Of a stretch of DNA of 64,000 nucleotides, positions 35,542-47,741 are shown piece by piece; the stretch's first letter is position 1, and each line of letters starts with the position of its first letter. The notes under the pieces are model-generated. The model saw only the letters and a program-made list of their open reading frames with translations. It had not been told where the DNA came from and made no database searches. A program made the position numbers and the translations under genes. The DNA comes from Parapristionchus giblindavisi (Eukaryota; Nematoda; Chromadorea; Rhabditida; Diplogasteridae): assembly GCA_943737045.1 (NCBI GenBank), contig CALSFV010000019.1, positions 1,354,966-1,418,965 of the forward strand, given 5' to 3'.

Positions 35542-36775
35542 GAATCTCTCATTGTTACCAATCAATCGATATTGATCTTATCGATCGATATCGATTTTTA
35601 TCGATCCCATTTGTTTCTTTCACAGTATACGGACATAATCGTGTTGATTGTTTCATTCTTTCTATGATTTCATTCAATATTCTTCATTCTCTCATATATT
35701 CTACGGGTATGACCATTGTGCTTATATCTCTTCCTTCATATGATTATGATTCAATGATAAACAAGTGCCCACTCTTCTCTTGGCTAATCCACGAACCGGA
35801 AAAGTACTTATTTGAGATATCTTCGATTATTGAAAAGGTACTCAAAATGGATAAGTGCACTTAACGAAAAAAATTTCAATGTGAAATCATTAAACGTTGA
35901 TTGGGTTAATACTACAGGGACTGAAATCGGAAATATTTTTCGAGTGCAAATCTTAAATGTTAACGAGTGCATTTGGCGATATGCACGTAGTTATTCAGAT
36001 TCTGATAAATTCATCACTGATAAGAATATTTGATTGGTTCATTCAATGAAGTATCCTGAAGTAGACAAACAATCGAATCATTCACACTTTCTGTCAAGAG
36101 TTTCAATTTAATTTACGTTTTGAAGATTCTTATTGACAAACAGTTTTCAGAATGAACTTCATACGATATGGTAAAGATTGTATGATGGGAAAAGTACAAT
36201 TGTGTGGTCTTCTCATGAGCTTGACTTTAGACTACTTAGACTTTAGACTTGTGACTACTGTGAAACGTCTAGGCCGTTACAATAACCAAATATTTTTTTT
36301 ATTTTTCACCAATACATTTATTTTAAATCATAATAGTCTGTTCTTTGCAATGGAAATTTCTCATATCATCGTGTTATTCTCCTTTCCTCACTCTATTCAG
36401 ACAGTTCAGAATGACATTGACTGTCTGCAAGTTAACTTCATTCATAATAAACAATAGGAAATGGAGAAAAGACCATGTCCAATCTGATTCTTTCAAGGAA
36501 AATACACATTTACTTTCCATTTCATTCATTGTGCATTCACAGAATAAGCCCAGTACGCGTGAACCAAACAATTGTCTTTTTTGCTCCCTATAATAACGGT
36601 TTTACCGTGAAGAAAGGTTTTACCTGACTATTAGTGTAGTTTGTATTTTAATCTTGAGTGATATCTGTCTGTCTTTTCATTAACATCTAAGAAAATAAGA
36701 CTTCAATAGCACTAATTTCTTGAATGTACCACTCTCAAAACAGTATCAGGAAAAGGAGCACCACATTTCACTTTA

Positions 36776-36866
36776 TCTCTACCTCTCCCTCATTTTCTCT
36801 CTCTACCTCTACCTCTACCTCTACCTCTATGCCTCTCCCTCTACCTCTCCTTCTCTTCCTCTCCAT
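36776..36866 (+). repeat. CTACCT/CCCTCT polypyrimidine tract
   Basis: CTCTAC hexamers at 36800-36830 flanked by CCCTCT units. Confidence 0.8.
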
Positions 36867-37673
36867 TCCAGTGGCTGATAATGCACCGTTAATTATTGAT
36901 AATGAGTGATGGTTTCGTCTTCTACCTCTCATTTGTACCCAGTATCACTCACGTTTTATGTCCATACCAATATTTATTATGTTTTTTTTAAATAACCAAT
37001 TTTACTTATGCTTATAACATTTATTGGACTCTTTCCTACCTTATCATAAATGAATTATAAATATGTAAAGACAATGAGCTCACAGTCAGACAGATCACTT
37101 AACTTAATTTGTTCATGAAAAATCATTTCGAGGAAAGTTTGTCACTTGTAATTAAATCACAGAGAGATTAATCACCAATTCATAATATTCACTGTCATAT
37201 GTCTCATAATCATTATATTATTATTTTCATCAATTTCATAATCATATCATATCATCACATATAATACCATTGTGTTCTCTGTTCAATATCATAATTCTCT
37301 CCATCTTTTTCTATCATAATCTACCACATTTGATATCTCTCTGTATAGTTTCATCACATCATTCACTCGTCCAAAATTACCATATTTTATGAGACCTTCT
37401 TCCCCTATCAGTAATGGAATATTTCTATTAGAAAGCGTTGTGGATTGATTCCCTAGTCGTATCTACCAGTTGAGTTCCCCATACTATAGTCCCCATCTCT
37501 TCTTCTTCTTCCTCATTCATCTACATTCTTTATTGATAACTGTTGACTTCATTTCAAATTCCACATTGGACTGGGTCACAAAACGGATGAATGAACCCTT
37601 CTTCATTTTGTTGAGTACTTCTATTCCTAAATACGAAAGGTGAGAATAATGATGGAATTGGAGCGTTTGGTCT

Positions 37674-37755
37674 GGGAGAGAGGGGAGAGGAGGGGGAGGG
37701 AGGGGAGGGGAAGGGGAGGGAGATAGGGAGAGGGAGAGGGAGGGAGAGGGAGAGG
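37674..37755 (+). repeat. GGGAGG/GGGAGA polypurine tract
   Basis: Purine-only run of GGGAGG, GGGGAA and GGGAGA units. Confidence 0.85.
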
Positions 37756-38875
37756 AGGAAGAATCGGTTGACGGATGCTAATTATGGATGGATGATGGGT
37801 GCAGACAGAACCATTTATAGTCTTGGGACGAATTAAAGGATACATCCTCATTGCTTAACAGCTTTCCATTATCTCCTCATAGAAGACATTGAAACGCAGG
37901 GAGTTGTACATCCACAAAGACTAACATGCGTACTGGAGAAACGCTCAATTTTCGTTGATTATTTTAATATTTCGTGCATGTTTCGAAGATCAAGCGCTGA
38001 AGAACTTAACCAAGGAATAAGAAAATTCCTCTTGGTTGGACTGAATGAATCTGATAAAATGTACCTTTCCACAAAGAACATTCTTTCTTTGGCCATTGGA
38101 TTATCCAATGAAAATTTGCAATTAGCTACTCTGGCAATTGTAAAAGTGAGAAAGAATAATCATACTGGAGAAGGAAATAGTTCCTGTAAACTAAGGAAGA
38201 ACCTTAAGAACTGCAAATAGGTATATTTACTCCTTTTCTTTCTAAATAAAGAGTACAGTCAACATCTAAGATAGATAACACTTTATAGACACGCTATCCT
38301 TCCTTCCTTCCTTTCTGTTCCTTTGAAGGGATTTCTATCGACGAAGGATTGTTCCATTTAGTTGAATCAAAGGAATGAAATAAGTGATTCTGTGTCTAGA
38401 CAATTGTCATTGGGTCTTCTAGAATCTCCCATTTCCTATTCTTTCTATCTTGGAATTTCCCTTGAACCTATTTCTAATGGAGTCACTTTGCAGGGTTGCC
38501 TTTTTTTCAAGTTTGGTATTAGATTTAGATCAGTCGGACGAAACTTTAGTGTGAACACGAATCAGGCTTCGTGTTTAGTATATACTTTGGTCATACTTCA
38601 GTGTATATCTGTGACACCAATTGTTTTTGTTTGGTGTTCTGAAGAATTTCTATTACGAAAGAGGGATAAACGTACCGTGAAATCACATCATTTTTATATT
38701 AGAGATCATATTAGACCTCCGGAAATGCGCCACTGAGAAAATAGAAAGAATTTGTATTTTGGTATTTCCTCTTTGATTTTGTTTGTTTGTTTCCTCATCG
38801 AAAGTTCGAAGAAGTTCCATTTCAAATGTATTTATTTCAAAAGTTTTCTCATCTTCATCATCTTTCCCCACCATC

Positions 38876-38935
38876 TCTCTCACTTTCTCTCCCTCTCCTC
38901 TTCCTCCCCTCCTTTCTACCTCTCTATTCCCTCAT
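38876..38935 (+). repeat. CT-rich tract
   Basis: CTCTCC and CCTCCT units. Confidence 0.7.
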
Positions 38936-39089
38936 TCTCATCATCTTCTCAAGGAAAGAATGAATACTTTTCTTCATTAGAATACCCTTTACTTCTTTCT
39001 CTAATTTATTCGTTAAAATACCAATTTCTCGAGACAATGACGGCTTGGGGTTGATGATGTCGGAGATGAGCTGAATGAGTGGGATGGAT

Positions 39090-39193
39090 CTAGAGGGAGA
39101 GGGAGAGATCTAGAGGGAGAGGGAGAGATCTAAATGGAGAGGGAGAGAGAGATCTAAAGGGAGAGGGAGAGGGAGAGGGAGAGGTAGAGGGAG
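39090..39193 (+). repeat. AGAGGGAGAGGGAGAGATCT tandem repeat
   Basis: A unit of about 24-26 bp containing AGATCTAGAGGGAGAGGG repeats three to four times and passes into plain GGGAGA. Confidence 0.85.
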
Positions 39194-39319
39194 ATGCAGA
39201 GGCCTGAGTATATGGATGTTTCTGATACAGCTGGTCCATCTCCTCCTTCCCACACATGTTATTTTGAATGGAACATCGTTAGGCGAGAGAAGAAGAAGAT
39301 GATGAAAACTATCCATACT

Positions 39320-39385
39320 ATCTCTATTTCTCTGTATATCTATCTCTATCTCTTACTCTTTCTCTATCTCTCTATCATTATCTAT
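39320..39385 (+). repeat. TCTATCTC tract
   Basis: Imperfect TCTATC/TCTCTA repeats. Confidence 0.7.
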
Positions 39386-40735
39386 TCTATTTATCTGCAT
39401 ATCTCCTGCTGTCGTCTGGATCATTTTTTCTCAACATTCCTTTAGAATTTATAAAATGTAATATAATAGATAGATAATATATGGATATTTATAATGTATA
39501 GTAAGATGAACGCAGTCGAATTTATTTTCTTTCTGAAAGTTGAATTTGGAAGAAATACTGTACATTAAAAGTTCGGTAACTTTTTTTTATTTTGAAATTT
39601 CAAAGATCTTTGCTGAAAACAAAAAGTCTATTGACAGAATTGTAAAATAGTGTCAACCGTCTTCATTTCAATCTTTTTATACTAATGAAGAGATCCTTAC
39701 AAAGCTTCTCATCAATAAAACAATCATGGTTAATGTAAATATTTCACTTCACAAAAATTCCATATATTCTCCAAAATCATTTAATTTTGTATTCAATACT
39801 TATTAATTGTAGTGGCCACGATTAGTGACTGCAACACATATTTTATTAGATTTCAGAAATTTATAAATTAGTTGCATAAATATGAGAGCTGAATTTATAA
39901 ATCGTATATCACATCATCTAACTGCTCTTATATTTTCTTAGAATCTTCATCTTCATGAAAGTGAAATTAACAGTGATATTTCGTAAATGATGAAATGCTT
40001 GATGATCTGAAGATATCATTGTCATAAGCCACGCCCCCATGAACACTCATCTACCTTGATCATCTCAAACATCTCATGATATCTCTCATGACCACCAAAA
40101 CAATCAAACAACAGTACTCTTTGATTAACCTATTGATTGATTATTTATCCCTTTCTTTTGTTTCTCTCTTTTCAATATCTCATCTGTGATCGAATCTGAT
40201 TGTTTTATCAGATGAAAACTTTATTTTCTCATTCATTCATTGTTATCTCTTCTATCTCATTCACGTTCCTTCCAATTGAATGAGCCTCTAACAACAAATA
40301 AACCATTCCTCAAAATTTCTCAAAACAAAGACCTTTTCAGCGTGACCAAAACCAATTTAATTTGGATTTTGCAAAACAAGAAAACAAAAGAATAAAGATT
40401 TGAGTTGCTGATATGATTGTATGTCTTCGATTTTAGCTTTTTCTGTTTAGTTTTTACTAAAACCAAATATCTGTCCTGCTGTTTTGTTGTTTCATTCAGT
40501 CTTTTTCAATAGCGACAAAGTCTCTTCCGGTTCTTTTCATCTACTTCTGTTCACACTTTCTTTTCTTCTTCGTCTTACACTATATAGATAACAGCTGGTT
40601 AGCTATTCTAACGAGTCTTCCAATACTCAATTATGAGAAGGAAGAACACAGAGATTTGTCATTTTTGTTCTCTTGTTTTGTTGTCTCTGGAAATACAATC
40701 GTGACAAAATTGCACTTTTGCAAATTCTGAAAATA

Positions 40736-41982
40736 TTAGGTTGTGCCATAAGTCTTTTTGAATTTGGCGGTACAACTTCAAATTGAATTATCTTAGTTTA
40801 ACGACGACATTGAGGAGGTGTTTATTCGCTGTTATGGTCGATGGCTCCTTGCTATATTCCAGCCACACAATGGGCTCACTACTTATAGAAGGACCTGGGT
40901 TATTGTGCAAACTGTGAGGCCACCCACGTTTTGATATCTTCTTAGTTCTTAAATTTTTCATTTACTAAAGCAAGTTGGACACCTTAACTAAAGTAGCGAC
41001 AAGAGAGAGTAAGGTCCAGAGAGTAAGGAGGCACAGGTAGTATGAGTCAGAAAAATTTGGCAGTCCTAGTATAACGTGTTTTACTTAGACAGTTCGAGTA
41101 GAGCCGCGACGAAGAAACATTTGACAGTGCTGTGGACGCGGTGATATGAGCTATGGCATCAAATCTTGTGGTTATTTATAATAGAGGTCCCCGATTATAT
41201 CAGTGACCTCAACTGCACTCATGCAATACAGTGGCCAATTTCACACTTCTTTTAACATTGGATATCTAAATTTCCTGATGTTATCAGGTTTCGTGATCGG
41301 TTCTGGTTTCTCTCCTTTCCAAATTCACTGGCTGTTATTGTGAATGATCCATCTCTTCAATCAAGCGACCAGATTGTCAACTCAGGCGCTTGTTCTTTTT
41401 AGAAAAATAAAAGAGATAGCGGTCTCAATCCGCAATTTTATTCAAATTCCCGCCAAATGACCACGTTTCGTCTAATCAACTTTTTGACTTTTTCAAGATT
41501 CCTTAATTCTAGCGAAATAGTGGGCGTGGATGACCCAAGTGTGGCCAACATTTAACGGGTGGTATCAAATGGCTCGCTCTCCTCTAAGGCGATTTGCGCA
41601 ACTCAAAATTCCGAAGTGACCATTCCTCTATCCTATAAGATAATTTCTGGTTTCAAATTTACTTAGGCAATTGGCCAGCGTATTGTTGGAGTGCACATAT
41701 GTGGGGTACACATAACCTAGTTGTTGATTGATTTTTGTAAAATTCAAGCGAGAGAGAGCCGGGAACAAATTGAACTTCAGAACTAGATTTTTCTTTTGGA
41801 CATACGGGCGAGGCATACACATATTTAGAAGGAAGTCTGAATCGAACGTGATATGGGTTATATAGAGGGGGACACTAGTTAGTGATACGCACCAGCGCAG
41901 AGAGCTCCGTTCAAAACGGTGCGAGAAACAAAGGTGCAAACACAACACTATCAAATTCAAAAAGACTTATGGCACAACCTAA
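40736..41982. mobile_element. Mariner-type non-autonomous element, 1247 bp
   Basis: Perfect terminal inverted repeats start TTAGGTTGTGCCATAAGTCT and extend through TTTTGAATTTG (about 31 bp); the element is flanked by TA on both sides (40734-40735, 41983-41984). TTAGGT ends and a TA target are typical of the mariner branch of Tc1/mariner. Its length equals that of an intact mariner, but neither strand shows a transposase frame or catalytic D-D motifs, so the inside is either unrelated sequence or too decayed to read. The best inner frame (minus, 41628-41960) has no transposase features. Confidence 0.9.
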
Positions 41983-44900
41983 TAGAAGGTATTGTTTCAA
42001 ATATCTATAGTCTCTTATCAATCATCTTATTCACTTCTCTGTCTCTTCATTTCAAATGTAGTTTACTTCTCTGATGTTTATTGACTAAAACCTAAATAGT
42101 GAATCTACTAATTTCTACATTTGGTTTACTATTACCCATTTATATCAGTACATTTTTCATTATAATCAATTTCTATTTAATTTTCTTCCTGTAAGAGCCT
42201 TTGCATGAAAGAATCCACGTACGTCACAAAACCACGGAAATTCATAATAATGCAATGGAAAGAATGAGGAAGTACTCAAGGAAATAATGCAGTTATTAAG
42301 TTAAAGGAAGTAAATGTTAAAATGCCGTCATTCTTGCAAATATTTCAATAGTTCGTTGGAGTTAAACATAATTAGAAAGTTTTTCAGAATTCCAATTTCA
42401 CTCGCTACAAAATATGGAAATATGCTAGATCATACTCGATAGTCTTTTTTTACTAAATGCAGATTATTTGCTAATGAAATCTGATTCTCATTAAATACAT
42501 TTTTATTAATGTAGTTTTACATTCTCATTTTTTCGAATTCCCCTATTCCAAGGAATTACAATGGACCTCAGAGTCTCTTTTCAGTTCATCTTCTCAAATA
42601 CAGTAACTCGTCATAAGCTATTCCATACTTGAATTCAATAGACTGTCCTCGATGTACCTTTGAATAGATAAGAGAAGCCTAATGGTTTGATATAAGTCGA
42701 CCTTCATATTTACACTGAATGGTCTATCAAAATCTGTGGGTGGAAATGCATTAGACCAAGAGTCCTCTTACGTTATTCCTGTGTACAAAAAGAGTTAAGA
42801 GTCAAAAAGCAACAAAACAAGTCCTTTTCTCTGTTGGTGCTTACCTCATCTCTAAAGTTCTTCAACTTTCTCCATTTTTCTGAGTAATACACTAAAGTAG
42901 TTGGGTAAGACTAACTTATTCTACCCTATCCTCCACTTTCAATTTTCGCAAAACTTTGGCCATTCTCCATTATAACTTTTCAACAATGATGATGCACATT
43001 CATTCCATTCAAAGCCCTTCTACACTCCTTTCCTATTATTCGTCTATCACTATTTTCTCCTTTTATTGACTCTCCACTCCATTTCGTAGTCATTTCCCCT
43101 CTTTTCCTGATTTATTTCACTTTCTTTTGGTCCGTGTCCAATTCCTGATTTTGACGCCTTGCACATTGGAAAAACTGTTGTTACCCATTCAGACGTTTTC
43201 ATAAAATGGAAATGAGTTCCTCTCCGATTCTAATTTAAGTTGATGAAATGGTTCACAAAAACAAATAATCTTACAATATTGATATTGATTGATCTGACCT
43301 TTGATCTATCGCACTTGTGTTAACCTTTAAAACAGATTAAAGGTTAACTAACTGACATTTCAAACCAAGGAACAAGAACATTTTATCTAACGTACTTTGC
43401 AAAACGTACAACATATCGCATCCTTGGTGTCATGTGTATCATTTTCTAAACGATATCATTTTCTATTTCGTAAGTTCGAGAATGTTCCATTGTTATTCAT
43501 TCTTTGGAACATCTACTACTCCTCTACCTTCTATTCATCCAATAATCTCCAATCATATTATCTGAAAGGAGACCCAAACGAAAATTGTTCCAGAGCTCTA
43601 TTTACTTTGGTCCATTTCACAGTTTTCTCTCGTCTTAGAGACTTCTTTCTTCTTCATCACAAACTGAATTAGTCTCAACATCTATTTTGAAAAACCTTTT
43701 CCTAAGGTTTTTCCTTGTTTTTCTCAGCTGATACTAGATAGTAGTCCTTCTAATTCAAGTACTATGAACTGAACCTATTCAGATAGAATAATACCAACTC
43801 ACGTGCCCCTGTGCAAAAGTGTTTACAAAAACGAAAAATAAGCCATTGAAAGCGTGGAATATTGGCGCACAGAAGTGCTTGAACTATCTTTGTACATTTT
43901 CTTTGTGATTATGAGCTATATTGTATAGATTTTTTTCATATTTTAACGATCTTCGTCATTTCGTGACAAATCTTCATCCCTATTCACTGATTTATCATTC
44001 CGATGGATTCATCAAAATATAATATGAGTATCCACCATTGAGTTGAACTTCAATATCTTTCAATAGCTCCGATCTTCCATTTTTCCTTAGCTTCATAACG
44101 TTTCATCTCATAGTAGGCAAAGTAAGTCCGAAGAAGAGATTCGGTAATCCCGCTTTGAATTATCCTAACAATGATCCTCAACCTCATTGTCAGCACTTCA
44201 TGTCTCTTAAACAACGAGATTTACCTTTACTCTTTTTATCTCCTAATATCGCACTTAATTTTTAAGTAAAACATAGGAAGCGAGAGTTTTATTTTAGATT
44301 CTATTTCTTTATAACAACCAAGATTTATAATTTATGCCTGCATTTTATAATAATCATAACTACATTTTGAAGATTGTAATGATCGTCTCATAATAACTAT
44401 GAGGAAGTTTCATTATTTCCTTTCATAAACGTGACGCTCTATAATTGAGTCATGGAAAAATAGTATCCTCATATGACATCTTTAAATTGCCTCCATGCCA
44501 TCCCTTCTTCTGTTTCGAATATTAAGTCAAAGTCTAAGGATCATCGAACGTTTACATTGTAAAGGTCTTTGTACGAATATGAAGAAGGACTGCTTAGGAG
44601 AGGGGAGACTTTTGGGGCATGTTAGTCTGCTTCATTCATTCAAATATTTACTGTATACATTCTTCTCTTCAAGATTGGTCCTTGAAGGAAATAGAAAGGG
44701 ACACATATATATATAGAGAAGTCTTGTTTTGATCTAATACAGAAATATATGTCCCTCACGCACATTATAAAGAATTTACAATTCGAGAATACGATAGTTC
44801 AATATTTTCACAGATTTTTTTCATTTTGTCATTATGAATTGCATCTTAAAGATTTTCATATGTATTTAGTACGTAGTACCTTATGTAGTACGTTTTTGTT

Positions 44901-46375
44901 CACTAATAAACGAAACAAAATGAATATTACGACAAAAATAGATACTAAAGTATATTTTAATGTCAAGTAGTATCACCATAAAAGTTGTAATAAAGGAAGT
45001 AGTATACTCCATGTTGGTCATAAGAAAGAGCTCGAAACGTGACTTCTCAAACCATTCATATTACAAAATGATGAAAACGCATACACTATTTGTATTTTAT
45101 ATATTAATAAGACGAATTGGAAGTTGTAGGATATGTTTTGAATAACTTTCGAATGGAGCGTAACCCCAATCATAACTGAGACAAGACATGGAGTAACATA
45201 GATGATGGAAAATTATATAATTATAAGAGAGATTTTAAGAGGATTTTAAGAGGAATTTAAGAGATTTTAAGAATTTTAAGAGAGTGAAATGTTAAGAAGC
45301 CTGCAGGGTGCCTTTGAATGTAAAAATGAGGTCTAAGATCATTGCGAACAATTCAATTATTCATTCTCTCATTAATCATATTGATATTCATCGTCATTCT
45401 ATCATTTGTCACTTTTCTTTTCTCTTATCTTTCCTTCTTCTCCTACCACTTATAACCACGAATATCGAATTTCCCAGAAGTAAGGACCGTACAACGATCC
45501 GCCCACTTATTTTACCTTGATACTATTCATCTTATACCTACATCGATGATTATCTTTTTTACACGTTCGAATCGATCGCGCTAAAGCTTATCTCTGTACC
45601 TTGCTCGATGACTTTCTCTACCTCTCTATCCAATCACCTCTATGGAGTTAACTTTCTTCCGTCTATATCCATGACACTTCCATTTCAATCCAACCTTTAT
45701 TCATACCACCCACCATTACTCCATTCCTTCTATTCGCTCAAACAATCAGTATATCCTTAGTCTCTTTAGCCTTTTCATCCGACTGCATAAGAGGATACTG
45801 TACTTTCAATGAACTTTCCTACTTTCGACTTTGTTCGCTCAAATTATTCGATTCTAATATTTCCCCGATGTTTTCCTTTATTCTCGAGCTCAATAAATAC
45901 ACATATTCTCATATATCTTACCATTGGATGAATAAAGAGATTGAAACGAGTGCTCCTCTCCACTCTCCTCTCTTTCACTGTATTACTTCCAAAAGCAAAA
46001 CATGTCCAGCATAGATTTTATGAATTTCTTTTTCTCCCTTACGGTCAGAACACTATCATCCATAATTTGACATCAGCCGTTGAGATAATATCTTTATTTC
46101 GTACAAGTTTTTTTTTTACTCTCCACAAATGAATCTGATCGATGTATAATAGAAATCGTTCATTTGGGTTATCAACTGTGAACAAATTCATGTCGTCTGT
46201 TGATGTTCTTTACTTCCTCAATCTAACCCCTTCATATTCCTCCTCCTCATTTATTCTATGATTTGTTCCTCTTCCAACTTCTTCATGATCTCTTTCATCC
46301 TCTTCATCTCTTCTTCATTATTGGATCGAGCCTTTTCATACATCGAATCCTCCTCCCATTTTACCGCTCCCTGAT

Positions 46376-46535
46376 TCTCTCCCTCTCCCTCTCTCCCTCT
46401 CTCCCTCTACCCACCCTCTCTCCCTCTCCTCTCCCTCTCCCTCTCCCTCTCCCTCTCCCTCTCCCTCTCCCTCTCTCCCTCTCCCTCTCCTCCTCCCTCT
46501 CCCTCTATCCTCCCTCTCTCCCTCTACCCTCCCTT
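46376..46535 (+). repeat. CCCTCT microsatellite block
   Basis: CCCTCT arrays broken by CCCACC and ATCCT variants; the cleanest run is at 46430-46470. Confidence 0.88.
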
Positions 46536-46892
46536 TCCCATTCACTCCAAATGTGGTATGTCTGGACCTCAATGTCTGAACTCATAGCACTTTCAATGTT
46601 TATTTAAGCTTGAACAAATTCATCTTAAGAGAGTATTTTAATAATGAATCCTCTTCTTTCGAATATATTTCATATCTCCATCCTCAATCACTTCACGTTC
46701 TTCTTCTTCTCGATTAGACGTCAGAGACCTTTCTTTTCTTATTCAACCCTTCTGAACCTCTCGAGGTTAAACATCTCACACATGCCTTTCTCACTTTCTA
46801 TATCTGTTTCTCTCAATCCCTCTTCTACTCCCCTGTCCCTTCACCCCTATCTCCTCCCTCTGCTTCCTTCCTCTCTCCTCCTTCTGTTCCCT

Positions 46893-47214
46893 CTCCTCCC
46901 TTTCCTCCCTCTCCTCCCTCTCCTCCTTCTCCTCCCTCTCCTCCCTCTCCTCCCTCTCCTCCCTCTCCTCCCTCTCCTCCCTCTCCTCCCTCTCCTCCCT
47001 CTCCTCCCTCTCCTCCCTCTCTTCCCTCTCCTCCCTCTCCTCCCTCTCCTCCCTCTCCTCCCTCTCCTCCCTCTCCTCCCTCTCCTCCCTCTCCTCCCTC
47101 TCCTCCCTCTCCTCCCTCTCCTCCCTCTCCTCCCTCTCCTCCCTCTCCTCCCTCTCCTGTCTCTCTCCTCCTTCTCCTCCCTCTCCTCCCTCTCCTCCCT
47201 CTCCTCTCCCTCCT
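46893..47214 (+). repeat. CTCCTCCCT 9-bp minisatellite
   Basis: More than 30 tandem copies of CTCCTCCCT with few variants (TTCTCCTCC, CTCTTCCCT, CTGTCTCT). Because the period is a multiple of three, all three frames on both strands stay open, giving spurious Leu-Leu-Pro, Arg-Glu-Glu and Gly-Arg-Arg polymers. Confidence 0.95.
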
Positions 47215-47507
47215 TCTCTCCGGCCACCCCCGTGTCCTTTTATCGTCATCATCATCTTATCTCTCTAATAACTTTACCCTCCTAATCTCTTCTAATATAT
47301 TTGCAGCAACTCTTCTTCCTAACATATCTTCTTTCTTCTCTTTCATCATCATCTTCATGATTTGTGACCATTTCCTTATCTCACATCATTCCATAACCAA
47401 TCTATATGCTAATACGTTTATTGTATCGTTACGTTTGTAATTGAATCAAGATATATCTATCACTCGCGAGTTCCAGAACTCACGTGACTTCATTCATGTT
47501 TTATTCG

Positions 47508-47629
47508 TTAAAGGGACACCCCGAGCTAGTTTGAACTCACCGCTCTGACAATGCTCTCTCGCTTTCGATGTCTACGAGAGAGCATTGCCAGAGCGGAGAG
47601 TTTCGAATAAGCTAGGGGTGTGCCTTTAA
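47508..47629. mobile_element. MITE family 'AGCTCGGGG', copy 6 (best preserved)
   Basis: TTAAAGGGACACCCCGAGCT at the left and AGCTAGGGGTGTGCCTTTAA at the right are inverted copies. Inside, CGCTCTGACAATGCTCTCTC and GAGAGAGCATTGCCAGAGCG mirror each other, so the whole 122 bp can fold on itself. It ends about 110 bp before the GPCR start codon. Confidence 0.9.
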
Positions 47630-47728
47630 TCATAGCATGTTTATTTCTTTATGAAAGGCGTGATTTTTCTCTCGTGTTCATTGGTCTTTCTCTTAATTCC
47701 CTTGAGACCATGAGGTATCCTCTATATC

Positions 47729-47741
47729 TTCTATATCAGAT
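47729..47741 (+). promoter_or_regulatory. Candidate spliced-leader acceptor of GPCR gene
   Basis: TTCTATATCAG ends at 47739, two bases before ATG 47742. Confidence 0.45.

Larger units (their letters stand above)
35542..40735. other. 5.2 kb intergenic region, no gene recognised
   Basis: AT-rich with several simple repeats (listed separately). Open frames at 37978-38220 and 38362-38736 are the longest not caused by repeats; neither shows splice partners, a signal peptide or a family motif. Confidence 0.55.
41983..47507. other. 5.5 kb intergenic region, no gene recognised
   Basis: AT-rich sequence with scattered short frames of no coding character; two polypyrimidine blocks near its right end. 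The region upstream of the GPCR gene promoter lies here. Confidence 0.55.

Noticed and set aside
38362..38736. 124-codon ORF
   Set aside because: Longest non-repeat frame in the 35-40 kb gap, but no signal peptide, domain or neighbouring exons.
41628..41960. Possible mariner transposase on the minus strand
   Set aside because: No catalytic aspartates or helix-turn-helix motif recognisable in the peptide.
46644..47285. 213-codon ORF (+) and 154/126-codon ORFs (-)
   Set aside because: They are read from the CTCCTCCCT minisatellite, open in every frame; no coding composition outside the repeat.
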